A stretch of 64,000 nucleotides of DNA from Microthrixaceae bacterium (GTDB lineage Bacteria > Actinomycetota > Acidimicrobiia > Acidimicrobiales > Acidimicrobilacustridaceae), in contig CANFHM010000002.1 of the NCBI GenBank assembly GCA_947446975.1, forward strand, positions 1-64,000. Reading direction: 5' to 3'. Shown piece after piece: positions 34,190-41,816 of the stretch. Under the pieces are notes generated by a model. That model was given only the letters and a program-made list of their open reading frames with translations, did not search any database and was not told the origin of the DNA. Every line of letters begins with the position of its first letter. Within the stretch, counting starts at the first letter, position 1. Position numbers and translations under genes: made by a program.

Positions 34190-34195
34190 TAGGGT
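34190..34195 (+). promoter_or_regulatory. Candidate -10 (TAGGGT) of the enoyl-CoA hydratase gene
   Basis: TAGGGT fits TANNNT and lies 28 bases before ATG 34224. The leader ends in a strong AAGGGGGGA ribosome site. Confidence 0.4.
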
Positions 34196-34223
34196 CGGGG
34201 GCCACGATCCCAAGGGGGGAACC

Positions 34224-35027
34224 ATGTCCTTCGTCCTCGTCGACCGACCGCATCCGAACGTCACGGTCATCACGCTGAACCGTCCCGAACGCATGAACGC
34301 CATGGCTTTCGATGTCATGCTCCCGTTCAAGGAGCAGCTCGATGCGGTGGCCCATGACAACGACACGCGGGTGGTGATCGTCACCGGGGCGGGGGAGGGA
34401 TTCTGCTCCGGCGCCGACCAGAAGATGTCGGGCACCATCCCCCATATCGATGGTCTGACCCCCACCGTCATCGCCCACCGGGCCGGGAAGCTGCTCGACG
34501 ACATCGTGCTCGGGATCCAGGAGATGCCCCAGCCGGTGATCGCCGCCGTCAACGGCGCGGCGGTCGGTGGCGGGCTCTGTCTTGCCGCCGCGTGCGATAT
34601 TCGCGTCGGCTCCCCGGAGGCGTACTTCCGGGCGGCGGGGATCAACAACGGCCTCACCGCCACCGAGCTCGGGCTCAGCTTCCTGCTGCCCCGGATCATC
34701 GGTGCCGGCCGCTCCACCGAACTGATGCTCACCGGCCGCGACATGGATGCCGCCGAGGCCGAGCGCTGCGGGCTCCTCACCAGCGTCGTGCCCCGTGAGC
34801 AGCTGCTGCCGACCTGTTTCGAGATCGCTGATCGCATCGCCGGGCTGAGTCGCATCGGCATCGAGCTCACCAAGAAGATGACCCTCGCCGGACTCGAGGC
34901 CACGAGCTTCCGGTCCCATATGCGCCATGAGATGAACGCCCAGCTCTATGTGCGGCTCACCACGAAGAACTGGGATGAATCCGTGGCGGCCCGGGCCGAG
35001 GGTCGGGCGCCGAACTTCCGCGACTGA
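34224..35027 (+). CDS. Enoyl-CoA hydratase/isomerase family protein
   Basis: This 267-residue crotonase-fold protein has the oxyanion-hole segments VTGAGEGFCSGADQ and VNGAAVGGGLCLAAACD, and the active-site helix NNGLTATELGLSFLLPRIIG with one candidate catalytic Glu. It hydrates or isomerises enoyl-CoA in fatty-acid or steroid side-chain degradation. ATG 34224 is preceded by AAGGGGGGA. It is convergent with the thioesterase gene, whose partners (FadE, MaoC) lie just downstream, so a shared acyl-CoA route is likely. Confidence 0.92.
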   Translation: MSFVLVDRPHPNVTVITLNRPERMNAMAFDVMLPFKEQLDAVAHDNDTRVVIVTGAGEGFCSGADQKMSGTIPHIDGLTPTVIAHRAGKLLDDIVLGIQEMPQPVIAAVNGAAVGGGLCLAAACDIRVGSPEAYFRAAGINNGLTATELGLSFLLPRIIGAGRSTELMLTGRDMDAAEAERCGLLTSVVPREQLLPTCFEIADRIAGLSRIGIELTKKMTLAGLEATSFRSHMRHEMNAQLYVRLTTKNWDESVAARAEGRAPNFRD

Positions 35028-35036
35028 CCGAGAGGC

Positions 35037-35474
35037 TCAGCCGGGCAGGCCGGTGAGCAGTTCCTTGAGCCAGCCCGGTGCGCGGGTGGCGCGGCCCTGC
35101 TGATCCACGACACCGTGCACGGTGGCGCCCGAGGCACAGATCTCGTCGCCGATCAGCAGGAGGTAGTCCATCTGGAACGATGCGCCCCGCATGGTCCGCA
35201 CCCGGGTGTGCACGGTGACGATGTCCTCGAAGCGGGCCGAGCGCCGATACTGCAGCACGAGTTCGAGGACGGCGAGGTCGTGGCCCTCGGCCCGCAGATC
35301 GCCGTAGGGACGGCCGAGCGCCCGGAGGTACTCCACCCGGGTCTCCTCGAGGAACGCCACATAGGAGGAGTGGTGCATGACCCCCATGGCATCGGTCTCG
35401 GCGAACCGGACCCTGATGTCATGCGAGAAGGAGTAGTCGGCGGGGTCGGTGGAGGTGTCGAGATCGACTCGCAT
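35037..35474 (-). CDS. Acyl-CoA thioesterase, 4-hydroxybenzoyl-CoA thioesterase (YbgC) family
   Basis: This 145-residue hot-dog-fold protein has FAETDAMGVMHHSSYVAFLEETRVEYL, where the Asp of the TDAMG turn is the catalytic residue of this group. It releases a free acid from its CoA ester. Its start codon shares one base with the stop of the acyl-CoA dehydrogenase gene (TGATG), showing translational coupling and a joint role. Confidence 0.9.
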   Translation of the reverse strand: MRVDLDTSTDPADYSFSHDIRVRFAETDAMGVMHHSSYVAFLEETRVEYLRALGRPYGDLRAEGHDLAVLELVLQYRRSARFEDIVTVHTRVRTMRGASFQMDYLLLIGDEICASGATVHGVVDQQGRATRAPGWLKELLTGLPG

Positions 35475-36679
35475 CAGTTGCGGGGGACCTGACTCCAGGG
35501 GAGATCCTTGTCGAGGCGAGGTTCACCGGGGAGCCCGAGCACCCGCTCGCCGAGGATGTTGCGCTGGATCTCGGAGGTGCCGCCCTCGATGGAGTTGGCC
35601 CGTGCCCGCAGGAACATCTTGCGGGCCGATCCGGGAGGACCGGTGAGGCCGAGCGATTCGCTGCGACGCATCGTGAAGTCGTAGTCGACGAGGGCCCGGG
35701 CGCCGAGGAGATCGACGCAGAAGGCGTAGATGCGCTTGTTGACCTCGGCGAACTGCAGTTTGGCGATGGATCCCTCGGGGCCGGGGTTGCCAGCTTTCCG
35801 GTTCTGCGAGGCGCGGACATTGGTGAGTCGCAGCACCTCGGCCTCGACCCACAGCTGCATGAGTCGGTCGCGATGCACCGGGGTCTGTTCGGTCTCGCCG
35901 TCGTTCCAGATCCTGACGGCCTCGGCGATGGCGCCGGAGCCGGGCTGCGGGGTGCCGCCCCCGCCTCCGCCGATGGTGGTGCGCTCGTTGGCGAGTGTGG
36001 TCATCGACACCCGCCAGCCCTCGCCGACATCGCCGATGCGATCGGCGTCGGGGACCCGCACCTCGGTGAGGTACACCTCGTTGAACTCCGCCTCGCCGGT
36101 CATCTGGCGCAGGGGGCGCACCTCGACCCCGGGAGCGGTCATGTCGAGGGCGAAGTAGGTGAGGCCCTTGTGCTTCGGTGCCTCGGAATCTGTGCGGGCC
36201 ACGAGCATCCCGCGGTTGGCGAGATGGGCGAGGGTGTTCCAGACCTTCTGGCCGGTGATGATCCATTCATCGCCATCACGGACCGCCCGGCAGGCGAGAC
36301 CGGCGAGATCGGAGCCGGCGCCCGGCTCGCTGAAGAGCTGGCACCAGGTGTCCTCACCGGTGAACATCCGACGGAGACGCTCTCCCTTGGTGGCATCGTC
36401 GCCGTGGGTGACGATGGTGGGGCCGGCCATGGTGAGTCCGAAGAAGTACTCGGAACCGACCGAGGCGGCCCCCGCCTCCTTCAGGCGACGGTCGATCTCC
36501 TTCTGGTGGTTCGGGGCGAGACCGAGTCCGCCGGAACCCTCGGGGAAGTGCACCCAGGCCAGTCCGAGGTCGTACTGGCGACCACGGAACTCGATCATCT
36601 CGCAGCTGCGGGGATCCAGGTCGGCGAGGAGCTGGTCGAGTCGATCATCGACGAGGGAAGCGGGGCTGAGCACGGTCAT
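35474..36679 (-). CDS. Acyl-CoA dehydrogenase (FadE-like)
   Basis: This 401-residue flavoprotein has QLFSEPGAGSDLAGL (FAD and substrate loop), WIITGQKVWNTLAHLANRGMLVART and the C-terminal SIEGGTSEIQRNILGERVLGLP with the likely catalytic Glu and FAD-binding region. It introduces the alpha-beta double bond in an acyl-CoA. The ORF track begins at 37024 but the first 115 residues are not ACAD-like; ATG 36679 (MTVLSPASLVDDRLD) has no ribosome site and sits six bases after TACGAT, a leaderless arrangement. It is followed by a coupled thioesterase. Confidence 0.93.
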   Translation of the reverse strand: MTVLSPASLVDDRLDQLLADLDPRSCEMIEFRGRQYDLGLAWVHFPEGSGGLGLAPNHQKEIDRRLKEAGAASVGSEYFFGLTMAGPTIVTHGDDATKGERLRRMFTGEDTWCQLFSEPGAGSDLAGLACRAVRDGDEWIITGQKVWNTLAHLANRGMLVARTDSEAPKHKGLTYFALDMTAPGVEVRPLRQMTGEAEFNEVYLTEVRVPDADRIGDVGEGWRVSMTTLANERTTIGGGGGGTPQPGSGAIAEAVRIWNDGETEQTPVHRDRLMQLWVEAEVLRLTNVRASQNRKAGNPGPEGSIAKLQFAEVNKRIYAFCVDLLGARALVDYDFTMRRSESLGLTGPPGSARKMFLRARANSIEGGTSEIQRNILGERVLGLPGEPRLDKDLPWSQVPRN

Positions 36680-36685
36680 GGGCCC

Positions 36686-36691
36686 ATCGTA
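36686..36691 (-). promoter_or_regulatory. Leaderless promoter -10 (TACGAT) of the acyl-CoA dehydrogenase gene
   Basis: On the minus strand TACGAT, then GGGCCC (six bases), then ATG 36679, with no Shine-Dalgarno. Confidence 0.55.
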
Positions 36692-36746
36692 GGAAGCTGT
36701 CAGTGGCGCTGCCACATGGACGTGCATGCGGTCTCCGCCCGACCGG

Positions 36747-36752
36747 TACCAT
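36747..36752 (+). promoter_or_regulatory. Candidate -10 (TACCAT) of the MaoC gene
   Basis: TACCAT fits TANNNT in the divergent region. The leader to ATG 36827 is about 70 bases and ends in AAAAGAGAA. Confidence 0.3.
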
Positions 36753-36826
36753 CGGCGGGTCCTCGGTCCGGCCGAGCACCCACCATCCCATCGGCCATCG
36801 GGCCGAGCAGCTGAAAAGAGAACCGA

Positions 36827-37300
36827 ATGACCTCCGTGGCCTTCGACGACATCGATGCGATCAACGCCCTCGCCTCCGAGACCTTCGGCGAGTGGGGCGA
36901 TTCGATGGTCGTCACCCAGCAGATGATCAACGACTTCGCCGAACTGACCGGCGATCGTCAGTGGATCCACGTCGACGTCGAGCGTGCCGTGAAGGAGAGC
37001 CCCTTCGGCGGCCCGGTCGCCCATGGGTTCCTCACCCTCAGCCTCATGCCGAAGCTCGTCACCATGCCTGTCTCGGTCTCCGGGTTCGGTAGCGCCGTCA
37101 ACTACGGCGCCGAGTCCCTGCGGTTCCTCTCACCGGTCCCGGCGGGCGCCGAGGTGCACGCCCGTTCACGCGTCGTGCGGGCCGAGGCCAAGCCGAAGGG
37201 CACGCTCATCACCACCGAGGCGGAGATCGCCGCAGTGGGCTCCGAGCGTCCGGCGCTGCTGTATCGCATGCAGGTGCTCTACGCCCCGAAGCGCGGCTGA
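36827..37300 (+). CDS. MaoC-like (R)-specific enoyl-CoA hydratase
   Basis: This 157-residue hot-dog-fold protein carries the hydratase-2 motif FAELTGDRQWIHVDVERA with catalytic Asp and His, followed by GGPVAHGFLTLSL. It adds water to 2-enoyl-CoA. It is divergent from the FadE-thioesterase pair and close to the crotonase gene, forming an acyl-CoA degradation or remodelling group. Confidence 0.92.
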   Translation: MTSVAFDDIDAINALASETFGEWGDSMVVTQQMINDFAELTGDRQWIHVDVERAVKESPFGGPVAHGFLTLSLMPKLVTMPVSVSGFGSAVNYGAESLRFLSPVPAGAEVHARSRVVRAEAKPKGTLITTEAEIAAVGSERPALLYRMQVLYAPKRG

Positions 37301-37332
37301 GCGAAGCGTCTCGCGACCAGTTCGTTCTTCAC

Positions 37333-37370
37333 CTGCCGGCCCGTTCCGATCAATCGGGGCGGGCCGGCAG
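37333..37370. terminator. Long hairpin after MaoC, overlapping the convergent gene's 3' end
   Basis: CTGCCGGCCCG and CGGGCCGGCAG form a perfect 11-bp stem, with an inner CCGA/TCGG pairing in the loop. CTGTTT follows on the plus strand. The right arm encodes the last residues of the acyltransferase on the other strand. Confidence 0.7.
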
Positions 37371-39422
37371 CTGTTTGGCGGCGATCAGCTGGGGGGCGAG
37401 CCAGTCGACCACCGTCTGGAGGTGATCGGCCCGGATGTGCACGCCGTCGTCACGGGTGGCCACATCCTTGGCCCCACCGGTGGGACCGAGATAGGCCTGA
37501 TAGTCGATGACCACCGACCGGGGGAGTGCCTCCACGAGGGGCAGCACGATCTCGTTGAGCCGGTCGATGCGATCGGGGGAGTTGTAGGGGCTCGTTCGGT
37601 TGAGATGGGCGGTCTTCAGCCAGGCGATCGATGCCCCACGGGAGGAGAGGATCGACAGCGCCTCGCTGTACTCGGATCTGATGTAGTCGTCGTACACGGG
37701 GTCGCCGGGGCGGAGCCATTGGTCGCCGCCCTGCGGGATGCGTCGATCGATGGTGTCCCACGGACTGCCGTAGGAGAGCACGACATCGGGGTGGTAGGTG
37801 TCCACGGACGTGACCCATGAGACGAGGTCCGGGTCGGGGACCAGCAGCGGGTCGACGGGATCGGCCCAGGTGCTGCACACGGGGCTCACCGGACCGGGCC
37901 CGTCCTCGTACTTCTTGTCGCCCCCGCGGGTGGTGCCGCAGCCGAGCTCGGCATCGGAGAAGACCATGATCTGACCGGGATGCGACGCGCACCAGTCCCG
38001 CAGCGCCGCGCCGAGCTGCACCATGACGGAATCGCCCACCACGAGGATGCGCACCGGATCACTGCCCGCAGGAGCCACGCACGGGCTGTTCTTGCCGAGG
38101 GCGATGGGTGTGGTGCCCTGTGCCGGAACCCCGTTGAGGGCGGTGACCTTCGGCGTCCGCACCGCATTGGCGTAGAGCAGCAGGGTGAGCGAGATGATGA
38201 TCCCCGCGCTGAGACCGGCCACGAGCTTCCAGCCCGGCCAACGGCCCTTGATGAACGGCTTCTCGATCCAGCGGTAGCTCGCCCAGGCGAGCAGGAACGT
38301 GAGTCCGAACCCGAGGATCATGTCGCGGGCGTTGTTGAATCCCGGCTTGTCGGCGGAGCGGTCGCTGTCGATCGCGATGAACACGAGCCAGTGGTAGAGG
38401 TAGAGCCCGAACCCGAGTCGACCCGCCCACATCAGGAATCGGTTCTGGTAGATGGCGTGGAGCCATCCGCTCGGCATGGACACCGCCCGGGTCATGAACA
38501 CCGAGAGCACGGCCACGAGGAAGAATCCGCCGTACTCGAACATCCACCCGGTCTTCTCGCTGACGGTGAGCATCAGGTAGAGGAACACGCCGGTGGAGAT
38601 GAGACCCATGAGCTGGGTCAGCCAGTGCCCGACCCGTGTGCGCGGCGGCCCGTACTGGTTGCACACCACGGCCATGGCGATGCCGAGCAGCAGTGCGAAG
38701 GCCCGGGTGTCGGTGCCGTAGTAGGCCCGCGAGATCGTCTGGGGGTTGTTGGGGTCGAAGACCACCGACATCCAGATCGCCGAGGCGATGGCACCTCCGA
38801 CCGACAGGATCGTCAACCACCGTTTCGAGAACCACTTCAGACAGATGATGATGAAGAAGGGGGCGAAGAGGTAGAACTGCTCCTCAATGGCGAACGACCA
38901 CACATGACGGAACGGCTGTGGGTTCGAGTACTGGCTGGCGTCGAAGTAGTTCGTGCCCGCGAAGATCTCCCGCCAGTTGGCCACATAACTCATCGCCGCC
39001 GTGATGCCGCCGGTCCATTTGGGGATCCTGGAGGTGTCGAGGATGAATGCCGTGACGAAGGAGGTGACGATGAACGTGGCCACCAGCGCCGGGAGCAGCC
39101 GACGCACCCGGCGCGAGGCGTAGCTGCCCACGTCGACCTTGTCGGTGCGGTCGTGCTCGTTGAGCAGGATGGTGACGATCAGGAAGCTCGACAGCACGAA
39201 GAAGAGGTCGATCCCGAGGATGCCGCCGGGGATCCAGTACGGGGCGAAGTGATAAGCGAGGGGACCGATGATCACGAACAGGCCGCGCATGCCATCGAGC
39301 GCCGGCATATGAGCCACCCGCCCGGGCCGCTGGCCGGTGGTGGTGTCCTGCTCGGCGGGGGCCGAGGGCTCCGGGGTGGGGTCGGCGCCACCGTCGTCGA
39401 GCTGCTCGATCGTCGTGGTCAT
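37350..39422 (-). CDS. Acyltransferase-3/SGNH fusion, OafA-like polysaccharide O-acyltransferase
   Basis: This 690-residue membrane protein has an acyltransferase-3 domain of about ten helices (LDGMRGLFVIIGPLAYHFAPYWIPGGILGIDLFFVLSSF with the conserved His, then SRRVRRLLPA). A C-terminal extracytoplasmic SGNH hydrolase-like domain follows (nucleophile in VVGDSVMVQLG, and DDGVH near the end). Such proteins move an acyl group across the membrane and attach it to a surface glycan. The start ATG 39422 is set by GGAGG. It is one of four such proteins in the region and follows another on the same strand by 130 bases. Confidence 0.93.
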   Translation of the reverse strand: MTTTIEQLDDGGADPTPEPSAPAEQDTTTGQRPGRVAHMPALDGMRGLFVIIGPLAYHFAPYWIPGGILGIDLFFVLSSFLIVTILLNEHDRTDKVDVGSYASRRVRRLLPALVATFIVTSFVTAFILDTSRIPKWTGGITAAMSYVANWREIFAGTNYFDASQYSNPQPFRHVWSFAIEEQFYLFAPFFIIICLKWFSKRWLTILSVGGAIASAIWMSVVFDPNNPQTISRAYYGTDTRAFALLLGIAMAVVCNQYGPPRTRVGHWLTQLMGLISTGVFLYLMLTVSEKTGWMFEYGGFFLVAVLSVFMTRAVSMPSGWLHAIYQNRFLMWAGRLGFGLYLYHWLVFIAIDSDRSADKPGFNNARDMILGFGLTFLLAWASYRWIEKPFIKGRWPGWKLVAGLSAGIIISLTLLLYANAVRTPKVTALNGVPAQGTTPIALGKNSPCVAPAGSDPVRILVVGDSVMVQLGAALRDWCASHPGQIMVFSDAELGCGTTRGGDKKYEDGPGPVSPVCSTWADPVDPLLVPDPDLVSWVTSVDTYHPDVVLSYGSPWDTIDRRIPQGGDQWLRPGDPVYDDYIRSEYSEALSILSSRGASIAWLKTAHLNRTSPYNSPDRIDRLNEIVLPLVEALPRSVVIDYQAYLGPTGGAKDVATRDDGVHIRADHLQTVVDWLAPQLIAAKQLPARPD

Positions 39423-39552
39423 CGAACCTCCCTCCGGTGGACGGTGCCGGGTGAGCCCGGGCGCGGATATCAGTGTGTCACGCAGGTGCGGCCCTGTGGC
39501 TGCGTGCCGAAGACGGCCCGACCACGAGCGGACGGGAGGTCGCGGGCCGGGC

Positions 39553-41745
39553 TCATGGTCCGGCGAGCTCGGAGGTGGGGGCGATCGGGGTGGGGACGGT
39601 CGAGCTGGGCGGCTCGGTGACCACAGGAGGGATGCCGGTGGATCGGGCGGCGGCGATGATCGCATCGGTGATGGCCGGGGCGAGCAGGTCCATCCCCGCC
39701 TGGGAGAAGTGCAGTCCGTCGTAGCGGATCACCTGATCCTCCGGCGTGTGGTTCGAGCAGGGATCGGTGGGGCACACGATCGGCTTGAGGTCGACCACGC
39801 TGACCCGCGCATGGGTCGCTGCGTACCGGCGGAAGAGCTCGCCCATGTGCAGCACCCGCCAGTTCTCCGCCGGCCGCCCGTTCGGCTCGTACACGGTGAA
39901 CGGGAGCGGTTGGTCGAGCAGCACGATCTGGGGCAGACCGACGGTGAGCGGGCCCAGCGTGCGATCGAGGGCGTCGAGCTCCATCTGATCGAACTCGGGG
40001 GTGCCGAACTCGACGAGGCGGCCGTTGACGTACCGGTCGTAGGTGTCGCTCACCACAGCGCTGAACACGATGATCTGGGGATGGAGCTGCGACTCGGCCT
40101 CGATCCAATCGTTGTTGTCGCAGTTGGAGTTGTGGGCCCGCAGCAGACCGTTGAACCGCGACGGGTAGCGCAGGATCTCACACGGGTAGACCGCTCGGTT
40201 CCAGATGATCAGCTTCGCCGGGTCGAACGGCGAGGTGTACGAGTTCGGCTGGGGGAAGACGATGGGGCCGCCACCGCCGAGGGTCCACATCACCGAATCG
40301 CCGATCCACAGTGCCGTGTAGGGCAGATCGGGTGGCAGTTGGCCGGGCGGTGTGGTCACGACCGTGCTGGCGGTGGATGGTGGCGTCGCGGTGGAGGTGG
40401 ATCCCTGGATCTGCGGACCGATGGTGAGCACCAGCACGCACAGCACGGCCACCAACGAGGCCGTGCCCCAGCCCTGCAGCAGCCGGCGGTTCCGGGCCCG
40501 GGCCTCGGGGGAACCCGGGATGGGGTCGCGTGCGCCGCGTGGGCGACGCAGTGGTCGCTCGATCAGGACGAAGGAGGCCGTGGTGGCTGCTGCGGTGACG
40601 ACGACCCGCAGGAGGAACAGCGCCGGCCCGTCGAGCCCGGTGCGCTGCTGATCGAGGAACACCAGCACTGGCCAGTGCCAGAGATAGAGCCCGTAGGAGA
40701 CCTCGCCGAGTCGTCGCATCGGGGTGCTCTCGAGGATGCGGTTGGTGATCGGGGAGCGGTGGCGGGCGAGCACCCAGATGAGTGCAGCGACGCCGATGGC
40801 GATGACCGTGAAGCCACCCCGGTAGAGCCAGTCGCTGTGGAAATCAGCAAGGGCGATGGCCGCCACCAGCGCCAGCAGCAGAGCGACACCGGCGGCACGG
40901 GCACCGCGGTTCGACCCGGCGGTGCTCGACCGGGGCAGCAGGTACCAGATGCAGGCGAGCGCGACGCCGATCAGGATCGTCTGCACCCTCGTGTCGGTGC
41001 CGAGGTACTCCCGTGACGGATCGGTGCCCGGGGTGTGGATCACGATCATGGTGATGGCCGAGGCGACCGCTCCCGTCACGGCGACGATGAGGAGACCGAT
41101 CGAGAGGCGATGCAGTTCCGGACGGCCGAGTCCGCGCCGGCGGATGACCCCGACCACGGCGACGACCCCGAGCACGAGGAACGGGAACAGCAGATAGAAC
41201 TGCTCCTCCACGGCCAGCGACCAGAAATGCGCCACCGGCGACTTCGGCCCGAACGACGAGGCATAGGACTGACCGTGACCGATCGTCCACCAGTTGGCGA
41301 CATAGGTGATGGCCGACAGCGCCTCGCCCCGGAGGGTGCCACGGGTGTAGTCGGGCTCGAGCACGAAGGCGATGGCCACGCTGACCACGACGGTGGCGAG
41401 CGCCGCCGGCAGCAGGCGGCGGATCCGGCGGTTCCAGAACCCGCTCAGCGAGAGCGTCGAAGTGGACTGGTGCTCGACGAGGATGAGCGAGGTGAGCAGG
41501 AATCCGCTGAGCACGAAGAAGACATCGACCCCGAGGAAGCCGCCGGGAACCTGATCCGGAGCGAAGTGGAACAGCACCACGGCGGCCACGGCGAGACCCC
41601 GGAGACCGTCGAGGACCGGCAGATGCTCGAAGGTGCGTCGCCGGGAGGTCCGGTCGCGTCGACGGCGCTGCGAGCGGACGGTGTCGTCGGATGCGTCATC
41701 GGAGGAGGACGCGGAAGTCGACGTCCATCGATCGCTCGCATCCAC
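39553..41745 (-). CDS. Acyltransferase-3/SGNH fusion, OafA-like
   Basis: This 730-residue protein has a Ser/Arg-rich cytoplasmic N-terminus (TSASSSDDASDD, RRRRDRTSRRR), an acyltransferase-3 domain (LDGLRGLAVAAVVLFHFAPDQVPGG, NRRIRRLLPA, FWSLAVEEQFYLLFPF) and a C-terminal SGNH domain (WIGDSVMWTLG and YDGLHFSQAG). It is predicted to O-acylate an exported glycan. The start GTG 41745 has no ribosome site; TACCTT six bases before it indicates a leaderless transcript. It is divergent from another member of the family 72 bases away. Confidence 0.93.
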   Translation of the reverse strand: MDASDRWTSTSASSSDDASDDTVRSQRRRRDRTSRRRTFEHLPVLDGLRGLAVAAVVLFHFAPDQVPGGFLGVDVFFVLSGFLLTSLILVEHQSTSTLSLSGFWNRRIRRLLPAALATVVVSVAIAFVLEPDYTRGTLRGEALSAITYVANWWTIGHGQSYASSFGPKSPVAHFWSLAVEEQFYLLFPFLVLGVVAVVGVIRRRGLGRPELHRLSIGLLIVAVTGAVASAITMIVIHTPGTDPSREYLGTDTRVQTILIGVALACIWYLLPRSSTAGSNRGARAAGVALLLALVAAIALADFHSDWLYRGGFTVIAIGVAALIWVLARHRSPITNRILESTPMRRLGEVSYGLYLWHWPVLVFLDQQRTGLDGPALFLLRVVVTAAATTASFVLIERPLRRPRGARDPIPGSPEARARNRRLLQGWGTASLVAVLCVLVLTIGPQIQGSTSTATPPSTASTVVTTPPGQLPPDLPYTALWIGDSVMWTLGGGGPIVFPQPNSYTSPFDPAKLIIWNRAVYPCEILRYPSRFNGLLRAHNSNCDNNDWIEAESQLHPQIIVFSAVVSDTYDRYVNGRLVEFGTPEFDQMELDALDRTLGPLTVGLPQIVLLDQPLPFTVYEPNGRPAENWRVLHMGELFRRYAATHARVSVVDLKPIVCPTDPCSNHTPEDQVIRYDGLHFSQAGMDLLAPAITDAIIAAARSTGIPPVVTEPPSSTVPTPIAPTSELAGP

Positions 41746-41751
41746 GGGGTC

Positions 41752-41757
41752 AAGGTA
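41752..41757 (-). promoter_or_regulatory. Leaderless promoter -10 (TACCTT)
   Basis: On the minus strand TACCTT, then GACCCC, then GTG 41745. It faces a second leaderless promoter for the divergent acyltransferase. Confidence 0.55.
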
Positions 41758-41803
41758 TCAGCGGCCCAGAACCCGCTGACATCGGCCCCAGCCGGGTGAC
41801 CAG

Positions 41804-41809
41804 TACATT
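41804..41809 (+). promoter_or_regulatory. Leaderless promoter -10 (TACATT)
   Basis: TACATT, then seven bases, then GTG 41817, with no Shine-Dalgarno. This picks GTG 41817 over the other candidate starts (41691, 41796, 41826). Confidence 0.5.
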
Positions 41810-41816
41810 TCGACGG

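Noticed and set aside
37980-41016. Long plus-strand ORFs (37980-39620, 39337-41016) opposite the acyltransferases
   Set aside because: They have Asp/Glu/Arg/His-rich shadow composition with no helices, while the minus strand encodes clear membrane helices and SGNH motifs.
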